Below, piece by piece: positions 8,549-17,261 of a stretch of 64,000 bases of DNA (its first letter is position 1; every line of letters starts with the position of its first letter). A program made the translations under genes and the position numbers. The DNA comes from Mycolicibacillus parakoreensis (lineage in GTDB: Bacteria; Actinomycetota; Actinomycetes; Mycobacteriales; Mycobacteriaceae): contig NZ_CP092365.1 in NCBI RefSeq assembly GCF_022370835.2, forward strand, positions 2,170,001 through 2,234,000, read 5' to 3'. A model generated the notes under the pieces. It made no database searches. It saw only the letters and a list, made by a program, of their open reading frames with translations, and had not been told where the DNA came from.

Positions 8549-9639
8549 CGGACCAATTCCGCTCTACCGGGCTGCGAGCGCAGACCCGCCACGATCTCGG
8601 TGACGGCCGCTTCGCCCAGCGTCGGCGGCAAGGCGGGCAGGACACGATCGAGCACCCCGGCACAGCGCCGACGCAACGCCGCGGCCACGTCGGCGACCGG
8701 CGCGACCACGCTGAACGCATCGAGCATCTCGTCGTCGATCAGCGCCCCCATCGCGTCCCACTCTCCGCGCAGCGACAGGGCGTGCAACCGCGGTTGCAGT
8801 GCCGCCCAGCCGTGCAGCTCCAGTACCGGACGGTACGCCGGCGTCGAGGCGTAGAACGCGATCTGTCGCCGTGTCGCGCTCGCCGCGGCGGCCATCTCGA
8901 CGTCGGTCTCGCCGGTGACCACGAACACCGGCAGCGACAGTTGACACTCCTTGCGGCAGCGGCCGGCCCGATTCAGGCCCCGTTGCAAAGCCGGCAGGGT
9001 CACCTCACGCAGATACCGTGGAGTGGTGAAGGCGTGAGCGTGCATGCCGTCGGCGATTTCGCCGCAGAGTTCGGTCATCGACTCCCCCACCGCGGCGAGG
9101 AAGACCTTCGGGAAACCGAACGGTTGCGGCGCGGGGGCGAACATCGACGTCATCAGGGTGTGCCGGTAGAACTCGCCGTCGAAACCGAGCCGTGTCCGCT
9201 CCTGCCAGGACGCCCAGATCGCCCGTAGCGCGGCCACGAACTCCCGCATCCGGGCCACCGGTCGGCTCCACGGCATGCTGAAGCGCTTCTCGATGTGGGG
9301 GCGGATCTGGGTCCCCAGGCCCAGGATGAAGCGTCCCTGCGAGTAGGCCTGCAGGTCCCAGCCGAGGTGGGCCACCGTCATCGGGTTGCGCGCGAAGGCC
9401 ACCGCCACGCTGGTGCCGACCTGCAGTCGTGCGGTGTGTTCGGCGGCGAGCAGCACCGGCAGGAACGGATCGTGATCGATCTCGCCGCTCCAACACCCGT
9501 CGTAGCCGTGTCGCTCCCCATCGCGTGCGGCGCGGGGAACGTCGGACAGCCGCCCGGGCAGACCTCGATCCACCTTGAGATCGCCTGTGCCGGTGGGATT
9601 CATACCCGTGAGCCGTGTCGGGTAGGCGCCTCCACCCAT
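8545..9639 (-). CDS. LLM-class F420-dependent oxidoreductase
   Basis: A roughly 364-residue luciferase-like flavin/deazaflavin oxidoreductase. Seen: the TIM-barrel markers HGYDGCWSGEIDHDPFLPVLLAAEHT, VGTSVAVAFARNPMT, LQAYSQGRFILGLGTQIRPHIEKRF and the C-terminal IAFYASTPAYRPVLELHGW. It is clearly paralogous to the protein at 43356-44375, sharing the GRF.LGLG.QIR.HIE.R and IAFYASTP.YRPVLE blocks. An internal ATG at 9601-9603 is a plausible shorter start. It heads the operon continuing into the kinase-like and hydratase genes. F420 rather than FMN use is inferred from subgroup. Confidence 0.87.
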   Translation of the reverse strand: MGGGAYPTRLTGMNPTGTGDLKVDRGLPGRLSDVPRAARDGERHGYDGCWSGEIDHDPFLPVLLAAEHTARLQVGTSVAVAFARNPMTVAHLGWDLQAYSQGRFILGLGTQIRPHIEKRFSMPWSRPVARMREFVAALRAIWASWQERTRLGFDGEFYRHTLMTSMFAPAPQPFGFPKVFLAAVGESMTELCGEIADGMHAHAFTTPRYLREVTLPALQRGLNRAGRCRKECQLSLPVFVVTGETDVEMAAAASATRRQIAFYASTPAYRPVLELHGWAALQPRLHALSLRGEWDAMGALIDDEMLDAFSVVAPVADVAAALRRRCAGVLDRVLPALPPTLGEAAVTEIVAGLRSQPGRAELVR

Positions 9640-9651
9640 ACCGGAGGACGC

Positions 9652-9670
9652 TACAGTAAGCTTTTCCGTG
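9652..9670. promoter_or_regulatory. Weak match to the island-wide 19-bp operator
   Basis: TACAGTAAG-C-TTTTCCGTG matches the consensus TACYGTAAT-C-ATTACRGTA well in the left half and partly in the right. It lies in the 56-bp gap between the divergent LLM and carboxyltransferase genes, ending 25 bp before the latter's ATG. Its position fits the stronger copies; the sequence alone is not decisive. Confidence 0.35.
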
Positions 9671-9695
9671 TGGTCAACCAGGTGAGGATTCCCCG

Positions 9696-11192
9696 ATGAC
9701 GAACGCCCAGGGCTGGCAGCAGACGCTCGATGACCTGGACCGCCGGCGCCGACACACCCAGGCCATGGGCGGCACCGAGCGGGTGGCCCGACACCACGGG
9801 ACCGGCAAGATGGATGCCCGCGCCCGGATCGGGCATCTGCTCGACACCGGAACCTTCCGCGAGTTGGGCACGATGGTCGGCGGCGAGATCGCCGCCGACG
9901 GCATCGTGGTCGGCTCCGGGCTCATCGACGGCGCCCCGGTGATGGTGGGCGCGGAGGATTTCACCACGCTGGCGGGCAGCATCGGCCCGGGCGGAAACGC
10001 CAAACGCTACCGCATCGCCGAATTGGCGCTGCGCAACAAGATTCCGTTGGTGATGCTGCTCGAGGGCGCCGGATTTCGCCCCTCCGGCGAGCACTACGGG
10101 CGCACCCCCACCGACCTGCTGGCCCAGGCGCAGTGCTCCGGCCGGGTCCCGACCGTGGCCGCGGTCCTCGGCCCGTCCGCCGGCCACGGCGCGCTGGTCG
10201 CGCCGGTCTGCGACTTCCGGATCATGAGCCCGCACGGCGCGATCTTCACCGCGGGCCCGCCGGTGGTCAAGGAGTCCACCGGCGAGGACATCTCCAAAGC
10301 GGACCTCGGCGGTCCGGAGGTGGCCCTGCCCAGCGGCGTCGTCCACAACCTCGCCGACGACGACGCGGCGGTGCTCGATGACATCCGGCGCTACCTGTCC
10401 TACTTTCCCCCCAGCGCCTGGTCCTACCCGGAGCCGCTGACCTTTGATGGGGCCGCCGGCGCGCGCGCCACCCCCGAACTGCTCGACATCGTCTCCCGCG
10501 ACAACCGCCGCGTCTACGACATGCGCGCGGTGCTCGACGTGATCTTCGACCGGCCGGACTGGTTCGAGGTCCAGCCGCGGTTCGGAACCGCCATCATCTG
10601 CGCGCTCGCCCATCTGGGCGGCCACCCGGTCGCCGTGGTGGCCAACCAGCCCCAGGTGATGGCCGGCTCGATCGACGCCGACGCCGCCGACAAGGCCGCA
10701 CATTTCATCACCGTCGCCGACTCCTTTCACCTCCCGATCGTGTTTTTGACCGACAACCCGGGAATGCTGCCCGGCAGCCGGTCCGAGCGCAGCGGCGTGC
10801 TGCGGGCCGGGGCCCGGATGTTCGCCGCACAGACCACCGCCACCACGCTCAAGCTCCACCTGACGCTGCGAAAGGCTTACGGTTTCGGGTCGATGGTGAT
10901 GTCGCTGCTCGGATTCGACGCCCAAGTGGCCACCTTCGCCTACCCCGGTGCGACGATGGGCGCGATGAGTGCGGCCGCGATGTCCTCGGCCACCCACGCC
11001 GCAGAGGACCTCTCCGCCAAGCTGCGCGAGACCGAACTGCAGGCCTCCTACCACTCCGCTCAACAACTCGGATTCGACGAGCTCATCGACCCCCGCGAAA
11101 CCCGGGACTGTCTGCTGGTCGCCCTGCAGCGCGGGTTGCGCAGCCGGCAGGCCGCCGCCGAACCGGCCCTGCGCACCGCGATCCTTCCCTGA
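9696..11192 (+). CDS. Acyl-CoA carboxylase carboxyltransferase (beta) subunit
   Basis: A 498-residue biotin-dependent carboxyltransferase with two crotonase-like halves. Seen: RARIGHLLDTGTFRELG, GAGFRPSGEHYGR, PTVAAVLGPSAGHGALVAPVCDFRIM, the C-half NQPQVMAGSIDADAADKAAHFI, PIVFLTDNPGMLPGSRSE and TLRKAYGFGSMVM. It would carboxylate an acyl-CoA (acetyl-, propionyl- or longer) using carboxybiotin supplied by an alpha subunit. No biotin carboxylase or biotin carrier gene is in the window, so it must borrow one or use another acceptor. A GAGG ribosome site precedes the ATG. It converges on the esterase gene with a 19-bp gap. Confidence 0.9.
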   Translation: MTNAQGWQQTLDDLDRRRRHTQAMGGTERVARHHGTGKMDARARIGHLLDTGTFRELGTMVGGEIAADGIVVGSGLIDGAPVMVGAEDFTTLAGSIGPGGNAKRYRIAELALRNKIPLVMLLEGAGFRPSGEHYGRTPTDLLAQAQCSGRVPTVAAVLGPSAGHGALVAPVCDFRIMSPHGAIFTAGPPVVKESTGEDISKADLGGPEVALPSGVVHNLADDDAAVLDDIRRYLSYFPPSAWSYPEPLTFDGAAGARATPELLDIVSRDNRRVYDMRAVLDVIFDRPDWFEVQPRFGTAIICALAHLGGHPVAVVANQPQVMAGSIDADAADKAAHFITVADSFHLPIVFLTDNPGMLPGSRSERSGVLRAGARMFAAQTTATTLKLHLTLRKAYGFGSMVMSLLGFDAQVATFAYPGATMGAMSAAAMSSATHAAEDLSAKLRETELQASYHSAQQLGFDELIDPRETRDCLLVALQRGLRSRQAAAEPALRTAILP

Positions 11193-11211
11193 TTCCGTAC
11201 GCGGCGCCGGG

Positions 11212-12111
11212 TCAGTGCACGGCGAAGGCCCGCCGCAGCGCAGCACCCTGCAGCGCGAACAGCTGTTGGGAGCGCTCCGAGTCGGGCACCAGCGCGTCGA
11301 ATCCGTGGCAGGTGCCCGGGAACAGGTGCAGTTCGGTGGCGACACCGGCGTCGAGCAGGCGCACCGCGTAATCGACCGCCTCGTCGCGCAACGGGTCCAG
11401 TTGCGCGCAGCTGATGAACGCCGCCACCAGGTCGTCGAGCCGCCGGCGCCGGGCCGGAACCGCCGGCGCCGAGGGGTCCGCCGCGCCCAGGTAGTGCCGC
11501 CACATCAGGTCGGCGGCCGCCCCGTCGAACGCGGGGGCCGCGGCGAACCGGGTCTTCGACGGCGTCGCCCGCTCGTCGAGCACCGGCTGGTGCAGCAGTT
11601 GAAACAGGACACGGGGCGCGGCGTCCTCGGCGGCCAGTTGTGCCAGGCCGGCGGCCAACGCCGCGCCCGCGCTGCTGCCGGCCACCGCCAGCCGGCCCGG
11701 GTCGACCCCCAGCTCGCCCGCCCGTGCCGCCACCCAGCGCAGAACGGTCAACGCGTCGTCCAGCGCCGCCGGACACCGGTGTTCGGGGGCGAGGCGGTAG
11801 TCGACCGATATGACCGCGCAGCGCCCGCGGCGGGCCAATTCCACACAGGCCCGGTGGTCGGTGTCGAGGTCGCCCAGCACGAATGCACCGGCGTGGCAGT
11901 AGACGACCGCCGGGGCCGGTGCGGGCGCGCCCCGGTAGATCCGGACCGCCACCCCGTCGGCGTTGCCGGCATCGACGCTCACCCCGGTCGTGTCGGTGCG
12001 CTGCGCCGCGGCCCGGCGCCGCTCGGCCAGGGCCGATCGTGCCGCGGCGAGCATCGGCTCGGCGAGATCGATGCGGGCCAGGTTCAGCGCACGCAGTTCC
12101 GGGTCAAGCAT
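11212..12111 (-). CDS. Alpha/beta hydrolase, hormone-sensitive-lipase-type esterase
   Basis: A 299-residue carboxylesterase. Seen: the oxyanion-hole motif appears as CHAGAFVLGD (usual HGGG becomes HAGA), VDYRLAPEHRCPAALDDA, the nucleophile elbow GSSAGAALAAGL (usual GDSAGG), the acid in AQLDPLRDEAV and the histidine in FPGTCHGFD. All triad residues are present. It is the last gene of the operon beginning at 18564 and overlaps the Baeyer-Villiger monooxygenase by 8 bp. The obvious role is hydrolysing the ester or lactone made by that enzyme (inference). Confidence 0.88.
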   Translation of the reverse strand: MLDPELRALNLARIDLAEPMLAAARSALAERRRAAAQRTDTTGVSVDAGNADGVAVRIYRGAPAPAPAVVYCHAGAFVLGDLDTDHRACVELARRGRCAVISVDYRLAPEHRCPAALDDALTVLRWVAARAGELGVDPGRLAVAGSSAGAALAAGLAQLAAEDAAPRVLFQLLHQPVLDERATPSKTRFAAAPAFDGAAADLMWRHYLGAADPSAPAVPARRRRLDDLVAAFISCAQLDPLRDEAVDYAVRLLDAGVATELHLFPGTCHGFDALVPDSERSQQLFALQGAALRRAFAVH

Positions 12112-13597
12112 CGGGGCCCGCCGGCGGGTCGAACAGGTAATCGGAGCGGCGGAACCGCCGGGTCATCGTCCAGAAGGCGGTCGCACTGCGCGGCCACTGG
12201 GTCACCACACGCCCGTTGGCGGCACGAAAATAGTTGCTGCATCGCGTGGTCCATACCGTGCGGTGCATCCACCGGTCGATCTTGGCGAGGAAATCGGCCA
12301 TCGCGGCCGGCCGCACCGCCAGGTAGGAGCGACGTGTGCGACGTAGATGGCGCAACGCCCGCACGATGTATCGTGCCTGCGCCTCGAGCACGAACAGCAC
12401 GCTGTTGGACCCGACGTTGGTATTGGGCCCGTAGAGCATGAAGAAGTTCGGGAACCCCGGGACCGCCATCCCCAGGTAGGCGTGCGCCCCGTCGCGCCAC
12501 ACGTCGTGCAGGGCGACCCCGTGCTCCCCGACCACGTCGAGTTGCCCGAGGTAATCCGAGGCCGCATAGCCGGTGGCGCACACGACGATGTCCACGGCGC
12601 GCTCGGTGCCGTCGGCGGTGACCAGGGAGCGTGACCGCAGGGATTTCGCGGGACTCGACACAACCTCCACATTCGGCCGGGTCAGAGCGGGCAGGTAGTC
12701 CGAGGAGAAGACCAGTCGCTTGCAGCCGAGCGGGTGATCGGGGGTGAGCGTGCGGCGTAGCTCCCGGTCTGCGACCGTGCTGTCCAACAGTTGCCGGGCA
12801 ACGGCGGTGAGTTCCCGGGTTTTGTCGCTGCCGTTCTCGATCACCGCGATGTTGGCCTCGCTGCGCAGCCACAGCCGGGTCCGGTAGAGCCTTTTGAGCA
12901 GGGGCAGGCGAGTGAACGCCCACCGTTCTCGCGCCGTGTATCGCCGGTCCGGTTTGGGCAGGATCCAGGTGGCCGACCGCTGCACCGAGTAGACCCGTTT
13001 GGCCACCTTGGCCAACTCGGGTACCAGTTGCGTTGCGGTGGAACCGGTTCCCAGAACCGCGATCCGTGCGTCCTCGAGCGCCACGGAGTGATCCCACCGC
13101 GCCGTGTGCATGAGGGTGCCGGTGAACGGTTCCTCTTCGGCCAGATCGGGCAGCTTCGGCTGGGTGAACAGTCCGACGGCCGAGACCACGACGTCGAAGC
13201 GGTGCACCGTGCCGGTGGTGGTCGTCAGGGCCCACTGCCGTCGCTCGCCGTCCCAGTGGGCGGATCGGATCTCGGTACGCAACCTCAGGTGCGGGGACAG
13301 CCCGTACTGCTCGGCGCAGCGTTCGAAATACTCCAGGATCTCCGGCTGTCGAGCCCACAGTCGTGACCACCGTGGATTGAGGCTGAACGAGTACGAATAC
13401 AAATGGGACTTCACATCGCAGGCCAGACCGGGATAGGTGTTGATTCGCCAGGTTCCGCCGACGCCGTCCTCGCGGTCGAAGATGGTGAAATCGTCGAAGC
13501 CGTTTTTCGCCAGCAGGATTCCGAGTGCGAGGCCGCCGGGTCCGGCACCGATGATTCCCACCGACCGGACCGGTGCGCGTGTGTCGCCGCTGCTCAC
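12104..13597 (-). CDS. Flavin-containing Baeyer-Villiger-type monooxygenase
   Basis: A 497-residue FAD/NADPH monooxygenase that would insert oxygen next to a ketone to give an ester or lactone. Seen: FAD-binding GIIGAGPGGLALG near residue 14, GGTWRINTYPGLACDVKSHLYSYSF, the Baeyer-Villiger fingerprint FTGTLMHTARWD, the second Rossmann motif VLGTGSTATQLVPELA and the late VCATGY motif. The start is GTG at 13595-13597, overlapping the SDR stop by 4 bp (GTGA). The frame stays open upstream but that part is antisense shadow of the SDR. Partner genes: SDR upstream (makes the ketone), esterase downstream (cleaves the ester). Confidence 0.9.
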   Translation of the reverse strand: MSSGDTRAPVRSVGIIGAGPGGLALGILLAKNGFDDFTIFDREDGVGGTWRINTYPGLACDVKSHLYSYSFSLNPRWSRLWARQPEILEYFERCAEQYGLSPHLRLRTEIRSAHWDGERRQWALTTTTGTVHRFDVVVSAVGLFTQPKLPDLAEEEPFTGTLMHTARWDHSVALEDARIAVLGTGSTATQLVPELAKVAKRVYSVQRSATWILPKPDRRYTARERWAFTRLPLLKRLYRTRLWLRSEANIAVIENGSDKTRELTAVARQLLDSTVADRELRRTLTPDHPLGCKRLVFSSDYLPALTRPNVEVVSSPAKSLRSRSLVTADGTERAVDIVVCATGYAASDYLGQLDVVGEHGVALHDVWRDGAHAYLGMAVPGFPNFFMLYGPNTNVGSNSVLFVLEAQARYIVRALRHLRRTRRSYLAVRPAAMADFLAKIDRWMHRTVWTTRCSNYFRAANGRVVTQWPRSATAFWTMTRRFRRSDYLFDPPAGPDA

Positions 13598-14319
13598 ATC
13601 CGCAGACACTGGCCACCGTCGACGACGAGTTCTGCCCCGGTGATAAACGACGCCGCCTGCGAGACGAGGAAGGCCACCGCGTCGGCGACCTCCACCGGTT
13701 GGCCCAGCCGCCCCGGCGATGTCGCCGCCAGCCGCTGCTGGGTTGCGGTGTCGAGCATGGGCGTGGCGATCGGCCCCGGAAACACGGCATTGACCCGGAT
13801 CTCGTCGGCGGCGAGTTCGGCGGCGACGGCCTGGGTCAGGCCGCGCAGGGCCCACTTCGAGGACCCGTAGGCGCTGTGCTGCCCGAACGCCCGCAGGGCC
13901 GCGGTACTGCAGGTGTTGACGATCGCGGCGCCCTCGGCTCCACGCAGCGGCGATAAGACCGCCTGGATACCGAGGAACGGCCCCAGGCAGTTGATCCGCC
14001 AGGCGTTCTCGAAGGCGGCCGCCGACTCCTCGGCGATCGCTGCCCGGTGCAGGACCCCGGCGTTGTTGATCAGTGTCGTGAGCGTGCCGAACCGGGAGAC
14101 CGTCGCCGCGACGGCGGACTGCCACTGCGACTGCGAGGTGACATCCAGCGGGACGGCGATCACCGCGTCGTCGGTCGCGTCGGCGACGGTAGCGTCGAGG
14201 CCGGCGCGGTTGATGTCGCAGGCCGCCACGGCGAACCCGTCGGCGTGAAGCCGCCTCACGATCGATCGGCCTTGGCCTCCGGCGGCGCCGGTCACCAGTG
14301 CGACACGTTCCGGTGGCAT
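13594..14319 (-). CDS. Short-chain dehydrogenase/reductase
   Basis: A 241-residue classical SDR oxidising an alcohol or reducing a ketone with NAD(P). Seen: cofactor motif TGAAGGQG at residue 10, LINNAGVL, the catalytic serine in CSTAALR, tyrosine and lysine in SAYGSSK, and PGPIATPM. An acidic CDIN at the end of beta-2 suggests NAD preference. Its ATG overlaps the aldolase stop by one base and its stop overlaps the Baeyer-Villiger GTG, placing it in the middle of the coupled operon. Likely makes the ketone substrate of the monooxygenase. Confidence 0.92.
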   Translation of the reverse strand: MPPERVALVTGAAGGQGRSIVRRLHADGFAVAACDINRAGLDATVADATDDAVIAVPLDVTSQSQWQSAVAATVSRFGTLTTLINNAGVLHRAAIAEESAAAFENAWRINCLGPFLGIQAVLSPLRGAEGAAIVNTCSTAALRAFGQHSAYGSSKWALRGLTQAVAAELAADEIRVNAVFPGPIATPMLDTATQQRLAATSPGRLGQPVEVADAVAFLVSQAASFITGAELVVDGGQCLRM

Positions 14320-15071
14320 CAGGACGCTCCTCTCGCCTCATGAAGGTGCGCGGCAGCCCCGCGTCGCAGCGCGTGGGATTCCGCGGCGAGCGTGATCATC
14401 TGATAGCCGAGCCCGGCCACATCCCGGCCGGCCGCCCCGGATCCGGCGTGGATCCCGGTGATCAGCCCGGCTGCCGCCGCCGACCTTTGGATTCCGACCA
14501 TCGCCGCACGCGGGTCGGGATGGGTGGTGGCCTCGCCGACCTCGACGCCCATCGATATCGCCAGGTCGGCGGGCCCGACGTAGATCCCGGTCAGCCCCGG
14601 AACACCGCAGATCCGGTCGATGTCGGCCAGCGCCGCCGCGGTCTCGATCATGACGAACACGTCGGCACGGTCTTGCAGTGTGGTGATGTCGCGGCCCAGG
14701 TCGGCGCGCAGCGGACCGAAGCTGCGTCGGCCCTGCGGCGCGAACCGGGTCGCGGCCACCACCGCGGCCGCCTGCTCGGCGGTCTCGATCATCGCGACGA
14801 TCACCGCGTCGGCGCCGGCGTCGAGGACACGACCGATCGGGGCCGGGTCGGCCGACGGCAGGCGCACCGCGGTCGCGATCGGCAGGTGCGCGACTCCCCG
14901 GATCAGGGCGGCGATGTCGGCATCATCGAGATAGCTGTGCTGGGCGTCGAATCCGACGTAGTCATACCCGGCGCTGCAGAATCCGTCGGGGCCCACCACG
15001 GTCGGCGCGGTGATCCAACCGCCCCACAGCGGGCTGCGGTTGCGCAATCCGTCGCGCAGTGCGGAGCTCAT
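14319..15071 (-). CDS. HpcH/HpaI aldolase family protein
   Basis: A 250-residue class II (divalent-metal) aldolase of the HpaI type, which splits a 4-hydroxy-2-oxo acid into pyruvate and an aldehyde. Seen: YDYVGFDAQHSYLD carrying the catalytic histidine, TAVRLPSADPAPIGRVLDAGADAVIV, ARFAPQGRRSFGP-like segment, metal ligand E in FVMIETAAALADID and D in IYVGPADLAISMG. It lies between the zinc dehydrogenase (4-bp overlap) and the SDR (1-bp overlap). A pyruvate-releasing step implies cleavage of a chain made from ring opening (inference). Confidence 0.87.
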   Translation of the reverse strand: MSSALRDGLRNRSPLWGGWITAPTVVGPDGFCSAGYDYVGFDAQHSYLDDADIAALIRGVAHLPIATAVRLPSADPAPIGRVLDAGADAVIVAMIETAEQAAAVVAATRFAPQGRRSFGPLRADLGRDITTLQDRADVFVMIETAAALADIDRICGVPGLTGIYVGPADLAISMGVEVGEATTHPDPRAAMVGIQRSAAAAGLITGIHAGSGAAGRDVAGLGYQMITLAAESHALRRGAAAHLHEARGAS

Positions 15072-16036
15072 GCGACGATCGCGATCTTGACGCGGTCGGG
15101 TACCGGTCGTGACGCCAATTCGAAGGCGGCCTGCACCTCGTGGCGGCCGAAGACGTGGGTGACGTAGGTGTCGAGCAACTCGGGGTGTTCGGCCGCGAAT
15201 GTCCCGGCACGGTGGAGCATTCGCCGCCGATCCAGCGTCACACCCGCTTTCAGCGTCAGGTTGTTGCGCAGCATGGTCCTCATGCTGATCGGATAGGTGT
15301 CATCGTCGGGGACCCCGAAGTAGAACACCGTGCCACCGGGCGCGACCGCCTCGATCGCGTCTCCCAGGGTGGCCACCTGGTGCCCGACGGTCTCGATCAC
15401 GACCTCCGGTCGATCGGCGGTATCGAGGTGCCGCAGCCAGCGGTCGCTGGTGGAGCGCACCGCGGTGTCCACACCGAAACGCTTCGCGACGGCGCTGCGG
15501 TCGATCGGGTCGACGCCGGTGACTCGGCCGGCACCGGCCGCTTTCGCCGCCGCGCTGAACAGCAGGCCGATCGAGCCCTGGCCGATGACCGCCACGTGAC
15601 GCCCGGTCAGGTCGGGCAGCTGCTCGAGGGCGTAGAGCACACAGGCCAGCGGCTGCAGTCCGACCGCCGCCGCAGGCGCCAGGGCCGGGTCGTAGCCCGC
15701 CAACCCGTCGCCGTCGCTGATCACCTGCTCCATCAGACCGTCGAATCCGGAGGCCCAGCCGACGACGCGATCACCGCGGCGATGTCGTGGGTCGCGGCTG
15801 GCGATCACCTCGCCGACGATCTCGTGGGCGGGAAACCCGTCTTTCTCCGCCGCCCCGACACCGCTGTCGCCGGGCAGACGCCCCTGGGCGCCCCGGAACG
15901 CCGGCAGGTCGCTGCCGCACACTCCGGCGGCCACGAATCGCAGCAGCACCTGCCCGGCAGCGATCTGATCCTCGGTGTGGTCGGCGATGTCGATCTGCTC
16001 GAACGTGTACGGTGCGATCAGCCGGTGGGCCCACAT
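15068..16036 (-). CDS. Zinc-binding alcohol dehydrogenase (MDR superfamily)
   Basis: A 322-residue medium-chain dehydrogenase. Seen: catalytic zinc ligands C in GVCGSDLPAF, HE in PAHEIVGEV and C in LQPLACVLYALE, and the Rossmann motif VIGQGSIGLLF. The four-cysteine structural-zinc loop usual between these is absent, so it is a one-zinc form. Start at ATG 16034-16036, one base after the P450 stop; the longer open frame is antisense shadow of the P450. It probably oxidises the alcohol formed by the P450 directly upstream. Confidence 0.9.
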   Translation of the reverse strand: MWAHRLIAPYTFEQIDIADHTEDQIAAGQVLLRFVAAGVCGSDLPAFRGAQGRLPGDSGVGAAEKDGFPAHEIVGEVIASRDPRHRRGDRVVGWASGFDGLMEQVISDGDGLAGYDPALAPAAAVGLQPLACVLYALEQLPDLTGRHVAVIGQGSIGLLFSAAAKAAGAGRVTGVDPIDRSAVAKRFGVDTAVRSTSDRWLRHLDTADRPEVVIETVGHQVATLGDAIEAVAPGGTVFYFGVPDDDTYPISMRTMLRNNLTLKAGVTLDRRRMLHRAGTFAAEHPELLDTYVTHVFGRHEVQAAFELASRPVPDRVKIAIVA

Positions 16037-16037
16037 C

Positions 16038-17261
16038 TCAGACCGCCACCGGGATCGTGTTCCAACCCCACTGGAAGCTCGATGGCAGGCGAGTCGCCCC
16101 CTGCTCGTCGATCCGGTAGTCGGGTACGCGCCGCAGCCATTCACGCACCAAAACGGCGACTTCCAGTCGGGCCAGGTGGTAGCCGATGCAGAAGTGTTGG
16201 CCGCGACCGAACGCCAGGGAGCGCTTGATCTTTCGGTTCCAGTGGAATTCGTCGGGCTCGGGGTACTGGCGCTCGTCCCGATTTGCCGAGGCCAGCAGGG
16301 CGATGATGCGCTGCCCGGGTTCGATGGTGGTGTCGTGGATGGTGAACGGTTTACGCGCGGTGCGGGCGAACCATTGCGCCGGGGCACAGAACCGGATCAT
16401 CTCCTCGGCCGCCGCCGGCGCGGTGGTCTCCGGATCGGTGCGCACCGCGGCCAGCTGATCCGGTCGCCGAGCCAACTCCCAGAGGCCGTGGGCGACGATC
16501 TTGGGGACGGTCTCGGTACCGCCGATGAAGATGCACAGTAGTTGGATCGCCGCCTCGACGTCGTCGAGTACGGTGCCGTCGGGGCGTCGATAGCGCAGCA
16601 TCCCGTCGACGATCGGCAGCTCAGCGCCGGACGCGTCGGCGCGCCGGCGTTGCACCGCGGGCAGCAGGTACTCCAGGTAGTCGGGTCGGGCCGCCGCCGT
16701 GTCGACCCCGCTGTCGGGGACGGCCAAGCTCCCGGCGTTGACCACCTCGAGCACCTCGTCGGCGAGTTCGCCGGGGATGCCGAGCAGCTCACAGACCACC
16801 TGGGCCACCACGATCCCGCCGTAGTCCTGGGTGAGGTCGAATTCGCCCCGCGGGATCAGCCGGTCGAGCTGTTCGTTGGCCAGCACGCGAATACGCTGTT
16901 CCCACCCGGTGGCCGACCGTGGCCGAAACGCCGGTGACTGCAGCCGCCGGATGTCGTCGTAGACCGGCCGGTCGAAGACCGCGTGGAACGGCATCGGATG
17001 CAGGGGTGGGTCGGGGACCGGCCCACTGTTGTGCTGTGCCAGCACGTTCGCCGCGGGAAGGGTTCCCTCCGAGGCCACGAACGTCCCGTCGCTGACCGCC
17101 AGCACGTCCCAGATGTCATCGAATCGCGACAGCGCGTAGAGATCCCACTTCGGCACGTAGTACACCGGGAAGTGCTCGCGCAGCACCCGGTAGTAGGCCA
17201 GCGGGTCGGCCATCACCGCCGGGTCGAACGGGTCGTAGGCGAACCCCGGGGGCACCCTCAC
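16038..17261 (-). CDS. Cytochrome P450
   Basis: A 407-residue soluble bacterial P450. Seen: I-helix IFIGGTETVPKI, ExxR as EEMIR, and the heme-thiolate loop FGRGQHFCIGYHLARLE with the ligand at about C358. Start is GTG at 17259-17261, overlapping the stop of the upstream unknown gene by 4 bp (GTGA); it opens on VPPGFAYDPFDP, the normal P450 N-terminal region. It has a WGWN near the C-terminus. No ferredoxin or reductase gene is nearby. It is the first recognisable enzyme of the operon and likely starts the attack on the substrate. Confidence 0.93.
   Translation of the reverse strand: MRVPPGFAYDPFDPAVMADPLAYYRVLREHFPVYYVPKWDLYALSRFDDIWDVLAVSDGTFVASEGTLPAANVLAQHNSGPVPDPPLHPMPFHAVFDRPVYDDIRRLQSPAFRPRSATGWEQRIRVLANEQLDRLIPRGEFDLTQDYGGIVVAQVVCELLGIPGELADEVLEVVNAGSLAVPDSGVDTAAARPDYLEYLLPAVQRRRADASGAELPIVDGMLRYRRPDGTVLDDVEAAIQLLCIFIGGTETVPKIVAHGLWELARRPDQLAAVRTDPETTAPAAAEEMIRFCAPAQWFARTARKPFTIHDTTIEPGQRIIALLASANRDERQYPEPDEFHWNRKIKRSLAFGRGQHFCIGYHLARLEVAVLVREWLRRVPDYRIDEQGATRLPSSFQWGWNTIPVAV

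Noticed and set aside
12104..14341. Apparent SDR-monooxygenase fusion protein of 745 residues
   Set aside because: The first 248 codons are out of frame with the SDR and show no homology; the monooxygenase has its own GTG at 13597 overlapping the SDR stop.
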